DNA of 64,000 bases from Niabella soli DSM 19437 (GTDB lineage Bacteria; Bacteroidota; Bacteroidia; Chitinophagales; Chitinophagaceae). The position numbers and the translations under genes are program-made. The notes under the pieces were generated by a model. It had not been told where the DNA came from and did no database searches. It was given only the letters and a program-made list of their open reading frames with translations. Of the stretch, positions 56,301 to 63,109 are shown in pieces. Position 1 is the stretch's first letter. The number at the start of each line of letters is the position of its first letter. The DNA is taken from positions 1,116,001 to 1,180,000 of the forward strand of contig NZ_CP007035.1 of the NCBI RefSeq assembly GCF_000243115.2, given 5' to 3'.

Positions 56301-57426
56301 TAAGAAAGAACAAAAGCACCGATGCTACCAACAATACGCCCGTTGCACATCTTGCCATTCCCGTTCCATGGATAAAGTCGCGCAGCGGGTCCTGCATGCT
56401 ATACAAAGCCAATACCCCCGTACCGGAAAGAAAGAACAATAAAGGAAGGATAAACTGGTCGCTCCGGTAATTTTTTAACCACAATACAACGTGAAAGACC
56501 CAGAACGACAACAGGAACAGGGCCAGGGTTTTGAAATATTCCTTTTTAAAATCATCCGGTGTCCGAACGGTAAAAAACTTATCATTTTTGATCTGGCGAA
56601 ACTCTGTCCGGTCCAGCACGCGTATCCTGTGAGGCGCCCCTTTGAATTCAAAGGTCTCATCGCCTTTTATAGCCACAACACCTTTCGCCGGTCCAAAATC
56701 ATAGCCCGGTTTTATGGCGATCACCCGATAGTTGCTCTCCTTTTTAAGATTATAAAACTCATAGGATCCGTTGGGATTGGTTCGCGCGAAAAATGCCTCC
56801 GGCTCGTCGCCGTTTTTTACGCTTAGCGTATCTAAATAACCCGATGGAAATTCTTCCGTTAATTTCACCAGCACGCCGCCGGCTGCCGTCTCCGGCTGTT
56901 GCACTTCCTGTGTAAAATGTATTTTCCCTTTAACCGATAAAGATGTTTTTTCATTTTGCACGGCAACCTGGTCCGGAAATTTTTGAGGATCTTTTGATTC
57001 CCCGGCATAAAGGGCACTGTCCATATCAAGCCTTGTGATCGCGTTCAGGAAGCGGAGCTTGCCCGATTCACTGGACGTATTTAAAAATTCAGTGGCGGGG
57101 ATCATCAGGCTGTTTTTGTTCAAAGCGCCCAGGTTCGGCAAGGAACCTTCTTTATCGATGATGCCCTTTATTTTCCCGGCAATAAACTGGATATAGTTTG
57201 CATCCGTGAAATAGCCTCCTTTGGTAAGGATCTGTACCAGCACCGGGGTTTTTACGGGAGCTACAAGATTCAGCATCTTACCATTCGTATAACCCTGATC
57301 GGCTTCCGCAAAAGCCGCTCTTTTATTTTGATAAAAGACAAAGGCCATCCCGGCCAGCAACAGCGTTACGCAAAGCAGCAGGAGGCGTTCTATTCTGCGC
57401 GGGTATAATTTTATTTTCTTGTTCAT
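53380..57426 (-). CDS. SEDS glycosyltransferase - class B PBP fusion
   Basis: A 1348-residue membrane protein joining two peptidoglycan enzymes. An N-terminal helix (about 13-32) and an extracytoplasmic region (35-290) precede a polytopic SEDS domain (about 295-745). This has NLFGFQVSELSKLL (RodA-like), LGDLGPAVVL and FGQGLGKGYASVMPAYHTDM, with the catalytic Asp of the HTD motif near 645. A further helix (765-785) precedes the transpeptidase (790-1348), with active Ser in RPGSTIKIL (about 1063), VRSSNVYFI (about 1112) and the KTG motif in VHGKTGSPE (about 1277). The parts normally occur as two partners, RodA/PBP2 or FtsW/PBP3. The stop-start gap to the small membrane gene is 3 bases. Confidence 0.95.
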   Translation of the reverse strand: MNKKIKLYPRRIERLLLLCVTLLLAGMAFVFYQNKRAAFAEADQGYTNGKMLNLVAPVKTPVLVQILTKGGYFTDANYIQFIAGKIKGIIDKEGSLPNLGALNKNSLMIPATEFLNTSSESGKLRFLNAITRLDMDSALYAGESKDPQKFPDQVAVQNEKTSLSVKGKIHFTQEVQQPETAAGGVLVKLTEEFPSGYLDTLSVKNGDEPEAFFARTNPNGSYEFYNLKKESNYRVIAIKPGYDFGPAKGVVAIKGDETFEFKGAPHRIRVLDRTEFRQIKNDKFFTVRTPDDFKKEYFKTLALFLLSFWVFHVVLWLKNYRSDQFILPLLFFLSGTGVLALYSMQDPLRDFIHGTGMARCATGVLLVASVLLFFLKDNPVNRFYHSKWFDPVYNFLPEANKLKAPRGYSWLLLSILLLLALFVAGTGPEGSGVKVNLFGFQVSELSKLLMVVFFAAYFAVKSEYLRNIPDNRWLTQNNIKMLLLFGFLLCIYAALGDLGPAVVLCLTFLFFYSFAKNEFFPMVLAAVIYAVVLMITSIGINSPQHDFLPLVALIATIGTFAYAFFKKRYESIFFIVLIISSFILLAALPFEFTQRLADRNGMFKDIWENQLMGGDQVAQGVWSLNAGGFFGQGLGKGYASVMPAYHTDMILESIGEELGLVALIAIFLAFGLLTYRTLLAARRTGKPFLFYFAAGIAIATMLQFFLITAGTLGLIPMTGISVPFLSKGNAGIIITLLAFIWVLIISNERGDALEMEYVKERYDNVNAYAILTFFAVLLFFIGSLFWYQYKSNEYIVKPALVLNRKGAWQYSYNPRIGIFLRQIRSGNIYDRNGVLLATSSKTAFEKQKSRLIPLGANADLYEEQLKREQHRYYPFGPDLLFWLGDYNKEIANEEEAGYSAEYRHYTMLKGFDVSYTTKQKTSDRYKEDRFLPVTMRESELVNYNYSALVPILKEGMEGKWVEQQNNKNKDIQLSLDVALNERINAVIQGTAASNQFRTSVVAVNAKTGDVLASASNPAPSYKDLKLISNIEQSDYRTIFKQIFQDRVVVPQDLGITFNSRPGSTIKILDATAAMNQYGPAAAQFSYFVYPDEAIHKGEPENMNVDMRTAIVRSSNVYFIKLANDKNLESSLFNLYDALGINILNRGGFHFQRPEDYNSEKYFKEWDQFVAKGKNIFNNQRLMNTRQRLQSRYSDIAWGQGELMVTPLQMAKMSGALSDSGILNPSRFLFKSWSNQLIAPSPVTITKQPQIAPLISDFMREQSVKVAAASGLEVHGKTGSPERDKIVKTGNNKTELKRVTDSWYTFFVHSPKLGAPIAFTIRIEEIGNSEYAKTLAVAILKQLQNAGYF

Positions 57427-57429
57427 GAA

Positions 57430-57663
57430 TTAGTATCCTTGCAGCGCCTTTTTACGGGAGCTATCTCTAAAAATGGTATCTGTTGCATTAATAAGGGAGT
57501 CTGTTCTGTGTAAATGCGCAGTGTCAGGAGCAGCAATACTGTCTTTTTTTAATAGGGTGGAGTCAACTGCCGGGGGCGCTAGTGCCTCCTTTCGGAAGAA
57601 AGATCCTGTACCGCTCCAGTTTACCAGAAACCCTACTACGAACGCGATGATTACCGGAACCAT
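57430..57663 (-). CDS. Small single-pass membrane protein
   Basis: A 77-residue protein with one hydrophobic segment (about 2-18) followed by a polar tail rich in Asp, Ser and Thr. No family is recognised. It lies 3 bases before the SEDS-PBP gene and 2 bases after the PP2C gene, so it is translationally coupled to both, which argues that it is real. It may be an assembly factor or kinase target in the cell-wall complex; this is inference from position alone. Confidence 0.7.
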   Translation of the reverse strand: MVPVIIAFVVGFLVNWSGTGSFFRKEALAPPAVDSTLLKKDSIAAPDTAHLHRTDSLINATDTIFRDSSRKKALQGY

Positions 57664-57665
57664 CC

Positions 57666-58559
57666 TTATTTTTTTTTACTGATTGTTGCACTTGTTGTTT
57701 CTTGGTTCATAATTGTTGCTGTTTGCGCATTTTCGGCTTCAATGGGGACTTCGATCGTATTTTTGACCGATCGTTTTCTTCCCGGTTTTTTAGGAGCGGC
57801 GTAGGTGGCCAATACAACAGTAATATTGTCTTTCCCTCCCAATGCATTGGCCTTATCAATTAATTGCTGCGCTTTTTGCTGCAGTGTATTATTTGCCGAG
57901 AGGATAAGCACCATCTCTGCCTGGGTTACCAGGTCTGTTAATCCGTCGGAACAGAATAAGGCGATATCGTCCGGAAGGAAACTATGTTCCCCGATATCAA
58001 AATAGTTGTCGGAATCATTTGCATCCAGCAATAACTCCCCCACCATTTTATTGATCTCATTGCGACGCGGATGCTGCATGGCTTCCTCTTCTGTAAGGTA
58101 ACCGCTATCCTCTTTCATTCCTACAGAAGAATGATCCCGCGTTATTTTCAGCATAGCGCCATTCCGGTATACATATCCCCGGCTGTCGCCAACGTGCGCC
58201 ACATACATTAACTCTTTATCTGCATCCAGCACGGCTACAGAAAGCACGCAGCTCATCCGGCCCAGCTCAACGTTCTGCCGCCGGGCTTCATAAATAGCAT
58301 TATTAGCCGCTACGGCCGCTTCTTTCAGTAATTGCAGTGGTGCGCCAAAACTAAAGTTCTGGAAATAGTCTTCAATCGTTTGCTTGGAGATCAACGCGGC
58401 TTCGGCGCCTCCTTCATAACCGCCCACGCCGTCAATAGCACCAATAAGCGCCCGGGATGCTCTGCTCCACAGCGCAGGAACGGCAATGAAATTATCTTCA
58501 TTCTCTTCCCGCTTGCGGCCCAGGTCTGTTTGCGCATATACGTCGATCTTTCTGTTCAT
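57666..58559 (-). CDS. PP2C-family protein phosphatase
   Basis: A 297-residue metal-dependent Ser/Thr phosphatase, the counterpart of PstP. The motifs are NEDNF, GAIDGVGGYEGG (usual DGMGG), VAHVGDSRGYVY, LFCSDGLTDLV and GGKDNITVVL. A Lys/Arg-rich tail and a Thr/Ser-rich end follow the catalytic domain (about 250-297), with no transmembrane helix. It should reverse phosphorylation by the two kinases of the cluster. Confidence 0.95.
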   Translation of the reverse strand: MNRKIDVYAQTDLGRKREENEDNFIAVPALWSRASRALIGAIDGVGGYEGGAEAALISKQTIEDYFQNFSFGAPLQLLKEAAVAANNAIYEARRQNVELGRMSCVLSVAVLDADKELMYVAHVGDSRGYVYRNGAMLKITRDHSSVGMKEDSGYLTEEEAMQHPRRNEINKMVGELLLDANDSDNYFDIGEHSFLPDDIALFCSDGLTDLVTQAEMVLILSANNTLQQKAQQLIDKANALGGKDNITVVLATYAAPKKPGRKRSVKNTIEVPIEAENAQTATIMNQETTSATISKKK

Positions 58560-58731
58560 AATTTCACTTTTGATTGTAACAGAAATACAAGGATGATAAA
58601 TAATAACATTACCGCGCCGATCATGGGTTCATTTTTAGTTGTAAAGTTTATTGGAAGTTGATTAATTGAAAAGTTAACAGGGGTAATCCTTTTTAAACAT
58701 TTCAACCTGTAAACTTGTAAACGCACAACCC

Positions 58732-59685
58732 TCACACCATCGCTTTAAAATCCAGTTGAAAAATGCCACACACGATGGTCGATTCACTTTTTAACGGGTG
58801 CCATACCGGGTTTTCCCCTACGCGGCTCACCTCCAGCCGCTGTTCGTTTACAAAAGCCTCGGCAAACAAAGCAATGTAAAAAGCCCGCGCGTTATCATCA
58901 TACCGGATCATCACATGTTCTTTTTGCAGGCTGCCACTGGGCTCATTAATGCACAACAACGTGGCCGTGCTGGTCATCCCTTCGATCGCCTTTGTAATTT
59001 TCAGTTGCTTTTCCCGCATCGGAAAACTATACCGCTGTTTATTCAGAACAAATTGTACGGTAGCTAATTTATCCGGCGCTGCGCTATTCCTGGAACCGGC
59101 AGGCGCGCCCTGCATTGTTGTAAAATCGCCCAGCAGGTCTTTATTAAATTTGACCCTGAAATGCCCTTTGGATAAAATATCAATATTGCTAAACGTGTTC
59201 GGGTTCAGATCGTATTTGGAATATTTAGAATGTTTGCTGCTAACCGAAACTTTTATATGTTCTGAAGAGAGTTCCGACCACGACTTTTCGGAGGTAGGTG
59301 TGCTAACTACCTGGATGGTTCCGGGCTCGATTTCGCTATTATCAATCCCCCGCTCCGCCGGGCAGTACTGAAAATCCCAATAGCTGCCAATGGGCTCATA
59401 CCGGGGGTACTGGGTCTTGCGCTCATTGATATACTCATAAAATTCATCCAGAATGCCCTCGGTAATGCCCGCCAGGCGTAGTTCGGCATGCTTGTAATCT
59501 TCGGGCCGCATCAGGATCAGATAGCTGCAATCATACATCATGCGCTTGTTAAACGATTCGCGTTCTACCGTTTCCTTAAAGGAGACCAGGATCTGATCCA
59601 CCAACGCCTGGTTGGTTAAACGTACCGTTTCTTCTTCTTCCTCTTCTCCATCGGGCAGCAGCCATTTTTTTAATTTATCAAACAT
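58732..59685 (-). CDS. FhaA-like protein with degenerate C-terminal FHA fold (putative)
   Basis: A 317-residue cytoplasmic protein. The N-terminal 140 residues (FDKLKKWLLPDG, YDCSYLILMRPEDYKHAEL, YPRYEPIGSYWDFQY) recall the FhaA N-terminal domain of actinobacteria in length and rhythm. A middle part (about 140-200) is Ser/Thr-rich and could be a phosphoacceptor region. The C-terminal part has RYSFPMREKQLKI and KEHVMIRYD, in which the FHA-type Ser-x-x-His is not intact. Position between the first kinase and the phosphatase strengthens the reading. Similarity is by eye. Confidence 0.65.
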   Translation of the reverse strand: MFDKLKKWLLPDGEEEEEETVRLTNQALVDQILVSFKETVERESFNKRMMYDCSYLILMRPEDYKHAELRLAGITEGILDEFYEYINERKTQYPRYEPIGSYWDFQYCPAERGIDNSEIEPGTIQVVSTPTSEKSWSELSSEHIKVSVSSKHSKYSKYDLNPNTFSNIDILSKGHFRVKFNKDLLGDFTTMQGAPAGSRNSAAPDKLATVQFVLNKQRYSFPMREKQLKITKAIEGMTSTATLLCINEPSGSLQKEHVMIRYDDNARAFYIALFAEAFVNEQRLEVSRVGENPVWHPLKSESTIVCGIFQLDFKAMV

Positions 59686-59747
59686 AAAACCGGTTTATTT
59701 TTTTGCATTAATTTCTAAACCATTAAGAAGTTGGGAAAATCAGGTCA

Positions 59748-61253
59748 TCACAATTTTTCTATACGCCGTTCCACGATGCGTACGATCTTCATTTCCTTAT
59801 CAAAGACCATCGATACATCTATATTATAGGGGATCCAGTCATCTGCATCATTTTGTTTTATTTTATAAAGCATATTAAAATCAACGTACGTATTACCGTT
59901 GGGATTGTGCGTAAAGGTATAGGACGAATTGGGAATATCCGCGTCCGTAAAGCGCCATTTACCATGATACGCGGCACATTCTTTCTGGATCTCGGATAAA
60001 GATTCATCGCTTTTATTATAATACTGATCTACCGTATCATGAAAAAAACGCGATAAACTGCCACAATCCTGGCGGGTACGGTAATAATCGTTGATCTTGT
60101 TTTTTATATCCGTTTCCTGTTTGCCCAGGTCTTCACTGGTTATTACCTGCGAGGAAGTCATGGTATCTGGGTGGGTTTGCTCCGTATCCGGCGCAGCCGT
60201 TTCCGGCAAAGGAAGGTCATTGGTTTTGGGCGCCGGTCGGGCGATGGGTTTCTCCGTTCGTTTTTTGGAAGTCTCTTTATTGGAACCAAATAACCGGTCC
60301 TTGTTAATCGCCAGTAACACCAATACCGTTACGATAAAAAATACCAGGAAGATATAGCCCAGGCGATTGGGATCTTTCCGTTTTCCTGATGAAACAGGTA
60401 GTACCGGCCGGCTGTTGCGAACCGGCTCCGCCGGAACAGGTGTAAACAGCATGGTTTCATCATTTCTTGTTTCGTTGGCGCCGATCTTTCGTAACTCCCT
60501 TCGCCCTTCCGGTTTTTTGCCCAGGTAATCGCCCAATAGCCCGTTCCAGGGCACGGGCAGCAATGCCGTATCCAATGGCTTGCGCACAATATTTTCCTGG
60601 ATCTCAAAATCAGAAATTTTAGACGCATCATAGGGCGCTACTCCTGACACCAAATGATAAAAAGTAACCGCGAGCGAATATATATCGGTTTTATAGGACA
60701 AGGTTTTTACGTCATATACCTGCTCCGGGCTCATGTACATGAGCGTTCCCATTCTTGACCCCGTTTGGGTAACCGTAACGTTATCCCGCAGCTTGGCGAT
60801 GCCAAAATCAAGGATCTTTATTTTCCCCTCTTCGGTGATAAAAAGATTGGAAGGTTTTATATCCCGGTGAATGATGTTCTTGCGATGCGTGTATTGTAAG
60901 GCATCCACGAGGTCGTTCCACCAGTTGATCAATTGCTGGTTGGTAAACTGTGCTCCTTCTTTCATCAGGAGGGAAAGGTCCTTTCCCTCCAGGTATTCCA
61001 TGATCATGCAGGGACAGCCGTTCACAGTAGAATAATCGTAAATATTCCGGATATGCGGATGGTTCAACTGCACCATCAGGCGGGCCTCATTTTCAAACCG
61101 GCTCACGATCTCCGGTGTTCCGCAAAAGCGCTGTTGCAATACCTTTACGGCCGCGGGTTTTTGCAGATAATTTTCTGCATACCAAACCTCGGCCATGCCT
61201 CCTTCACCCAGTTTGTATTTTAATTTGTAGCCGTTAATGGTCGAATTCTCCAT
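59748..61253 (-). CDS. Transmembrane Ser/Thr protein kinase (PknB-like, no PASTA)
   Basis: A 501-residue kinase. The N-terminal Hanks-type domain (about 8-265) has LGEGGMAEVW, K37, HRDIKPSN, DFG in ILDFGIAKL and MSPEQV. A juxtamembrane stretch, one transmembrane helix (about 300-319) and an extracytoplasmic C-terminal part of about 180 residues follow. That part has no PASTA repeats, the muropeptide-binding modules of PknB; it resembles an SnoaL/nuclear-transport-factor-like fold at best. It is the first gene of the cluster and is read from the promoter at 61316. Confidence 0.93.
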   Translation of the reverse strand: MENSTINGYKLKYKLGEGGMAEVWYAENYLQKPAAVKVLQQRFCGTPEIVSRFENEARLMVQLNHPHIRNIYDYSTVNGCPCMIMEYLEGKDLSLLMKEGAQFTNQQLINWWNDLVDALQYTHRKNIIHRDIKPSNLFITEEGKIKILDFGIAKLRDNVTVTQTGSRMGTLMYMSPEQVYDVKTLSYKTDIYSLAVTFYHLVSGVAPYDASKISDFEIQENIVRKPLDTALLPVPWNGLLGDYLGKKPEGRRELRKIGANETRNDETMLFTPVPAEPVRNSRPVLPVSSGKRKDPNRLGYIFLVFFIVTVLVLLAINKDRLFGSNKETSKKRTEKPIARPAPKTNDLPLPETAAPDTEQTHPDTMTSSQVITSEDLGKQETDIKNKINDYYRTRQDCGSLSRFFHDTVDQYYNKSDESLSEIQKECAAYHGKWRFTDADIPNSSYTFTHNPNGNTYVDFNMLYKIKQNDADDWIPYNIDVSMVFDKEMKIVRIVERRIEKL

Positions 61254-61315
61254 ACCTGACGTGCTTAATCCTCTGATGATCGTTTTACGGTTAAATATCC
61301 TGTCTTTCGCTCCTT

Positions 61316-61345
61316 CAAACTTACTTTAAATATTTCTAATCCCAA
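61316..61345 (-). promoter_or_regulatory. Promoter of the kinase/FHA/SEDS-PBP cluster
   Basis: On the minus strand TTG (61345-61343), 19 bases, TAAGTTTG (61323-61316). This is a complete Bacteroidota promoter; transcription would begin near 61309, about 56 bases before the first kinase's ATG. Confidence 0.7.
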
Positions 61346-61711
61346 TGTTTTAGCTTGTCCGCCAGGACGCAAAAGCCCTGCTTATTTGTAGAATAGCTTC
61401 CCAAACCCAAATTTTCATTGCGTCTTCGCGCCATTGCAGTTAAAACATATAACAATATCCCTGGTTAATACCCCGTTTTGTCCAATGTAACCTGTAAAAT
61501 AACGGCTCCTTTATGGAGGAAGCTCAAAATTTGTTATAAAAACGGTAAATGATGTGATTAAGACGGTGAATGACGGGCTTTTGTTTTGTCATTCATCGCC
61601 AGGGTTCTTAAAAGAAAACGGGCGTGTTTAAATGTTTTAATACAAACAAGTGTTCTGTTTCAATAATATTTAAATAACTGAAAAGATCATAAAATAAAAA
61701 TCAATTTCACT

Positions 61712-61719
61712 TATATTTG
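61712..61719 (+). promoter_or_regulatory. Candidate -7 element for pfp
   Basis: TATATTTG, a perfect TAnnTTTG, 28 bases before the ATG at 61747. No -33 TTG is seen at the usual distance. Confidence 0.4.
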
Positions 61720-61746
61720 CGCACTTTAGTATATTAAAAATTGTAT

Positions 61747-62967
61747 ATGGAGAAAAGTATTGTAATTCTTGCCGGCGGCGGCCCTGCTCCCGGTATTAAC
61801 ACGGTTATTGGTTCTGTAGCTAAAACATTTTTAAAGGATGGCTACCGGGTGATTGGTTTGCACGACGGCTACAAAAACCTGTTTAACGGAAAAGGAACTA
61901 CAACAGACATCGACTTCAAACTGGCGGACGATATTTTCAGCCGCGGCGGTTCTTTTTTGCGGATGAGCCGTTATAAACCAAAAGATGATGAATTTACCAG
62001 CGAATTTTTTGAGCAGAATAATATAAAATTATTGGTTACCATCGGAGGGGATGATACAGCCTCCACGGCCAACCGCATTGCAAAATTCCTGACGGCCAAA
62101 AACGTGGCGGTTCAGAATATTCACGTTCCCAAAACGATCGACAACGATCTGCCGCTGCCTTACGGCCAGCCTACTTTTGGCTACCAGAGCGCGCGCGAAG
62201 AAGGCGTAAAACTGGGCAAAACTATTTATGAAGATGCCCGCACTTCCGGTAACTGGTTTGTAGTATCCGCCATGGGTCGTGAAGCCGGTCACCTGGCATT
62301 TGGCATCGGCGTTGCCTGTCATTACCCGATGATCGTGATCCCTGAAATGTTCAACAAAACAAAGCTTACATTAGACAAGATCACTAAACTGATCGTTTCT
62401 TCTATTGTTAAAAGAAATATCCTGAACATTCCTTATGGGGTTGCGGTAGTAAGTGAAGGGGTATTCCATTTTATGAGCGATGACGACATTACAGCATCGG
62501 GCATTCAATTCACTTATGACGATCACGGCCATCCGGAGTTGGGCAATGTTAGTAAAGCGCATATTTATAATATTCTTTTACAAAACGAATTAAAAAAACT
62601 GAACATTGCTGTAAAGAGCCGTCCGGTTGAATTAGGCTATGAGCTGCGCTGCCTGGCGCCTACGGCCTTCGATCTGGAATATTGTACCTTCCTGGGCTTT
62701 GGCGTAAAGCAACTGTTCGACCAGGGCATCACCGGCGCGGTAGTTACTGCTGATGCCACCGGAACCGTAAAACCGCTTTATCTTAAGGATGTGGCGGACG
62801 AAAAAGGAAAGGTAAAACCACGTTTAATTGATATGGAAAGCGCTGATGCGAAGACCGTGTTTGCACATACCCTGCATTATTTGACGGAAGCAGACAAAGA
62901 AGCCGCAAAGCAGTACCTGTCTAATCCTGAAGAATATATTTTCAACAATATCCTGGAGTGGAATTAA
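61747..62967 (+). CDS. pfp: Phosphofructokinase, PPi-type signature
   Basis: A 406-residue enzyme that phosphorylates fructose 6-phosphate. The start is the ATG at 61747; a TTG two codons earlier is unlikely. The phosphoryl-donor site reads TIGGDDTAS (D103 in place of Gly of ATP enzymes) and the substrate loop is PKTIDND (K129, where ATP enzymes have Gly). Both residues are hallmarks of pyrophosphate-dependent phosphofructokinases, so PPi is the predicted donor. The GGGPAPGIN nucleotide-binding-like motif is near residue 10. A terminator follows, then pyruvate kinase. Confidence 0.9.
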   Translation: MEKSIVILAGGGPAPGINTVIGSVAKTFLKDGYRVIGLHDGYKNLFNGKGTTTDIDFKLADDIFSRGGSFLRMSRYKPKDDEFTSEFFEQNNIKLLVTIGGDDTASTANRIAKFLTAKNVAVQNIHVPKTIDNDLPLPYGQPTFGYQSAREEGVKLGKTIYEDARTSGNWFVVSAMGREAGHLAFGIGVACHYPMIVIPEMFNKTKLTLDKITKLIVSSIVKRNILNIPYGVAVVSEGVFHFMSDDDITASGIQFTYDDHGHPELGNVSKAHIYNILLQNELKKLNIAVKSRPVELGYELRCLAPTAFDLEYCTFLGFGVKQLFDQGITGAVVTADATGTVKPLYLKDVADEKGKVKPRLIDMESADAKTVFAHTLHYLTEADKEAAKQYLSNPEEYIFNNILEWN

Positions 62968-62983
62968 ACAGAACCGAATAAAT

Positions 62984-63018
62984 AAAAAACCGCCTTTACT
63001 GAGCGGTTTTTTATTTTT
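62984..63018 (+). terminator. Rho-independent terminator after pfp
   Basis: AAAAAACCGC (62984-62993) pairs with GCGGTTTTTT (63003-63012) around a 9-base loop, followed by ATTTTT. It starts 16 bases after the stop. Confidence 0.85.
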
Positions 63019-63068
63019 GTACTGACGATTTCCGGATTGCGCCGAAAATTGAAATTATTATCAGATAT

Positions 63069-63091
63069 TGCAGGTTCAATTGAACCCTGCA
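63069..63091 (+). promoter_or_regulatory. Near-perfect palindrome upstream of pyk
   Basis: TGCAGG-TTCAATTGAA-CCCTGCA, symmetric but for one extra C. It lies 18 bases before the pyruvate kinase start. It is a possible regulator site or mRNA hairpin close to the ribosome binding site. No known regulator is matched. Confidence 0.4.
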
Positions 63092-63109
63092 TATTTAATT
63101 AAAAGTAAC

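Larger units (their letters stand above)
61254..61740. other. Intergenic region between divergent kinase cluster and pfp
   Basis: About 490 bases. It contains the kinase promoter (61316-61345, minus strand), a GC-richer patch around 61365-61445 (with GCGTCTTCGCGCCATTGC, a word found in dispersed intergenic sequence of this phylum), and a -7 box for pfp. I found no gene in it. Confidence 0.5.

Noticed and set aside
63069-63091. tRNA-like T-arm (GGTTCAATTGAACC)
   Set aside because: The symmetric palindrome lacks the rest of a cloverleaf, and no acceptor stem or anticodon arm surrounds it.
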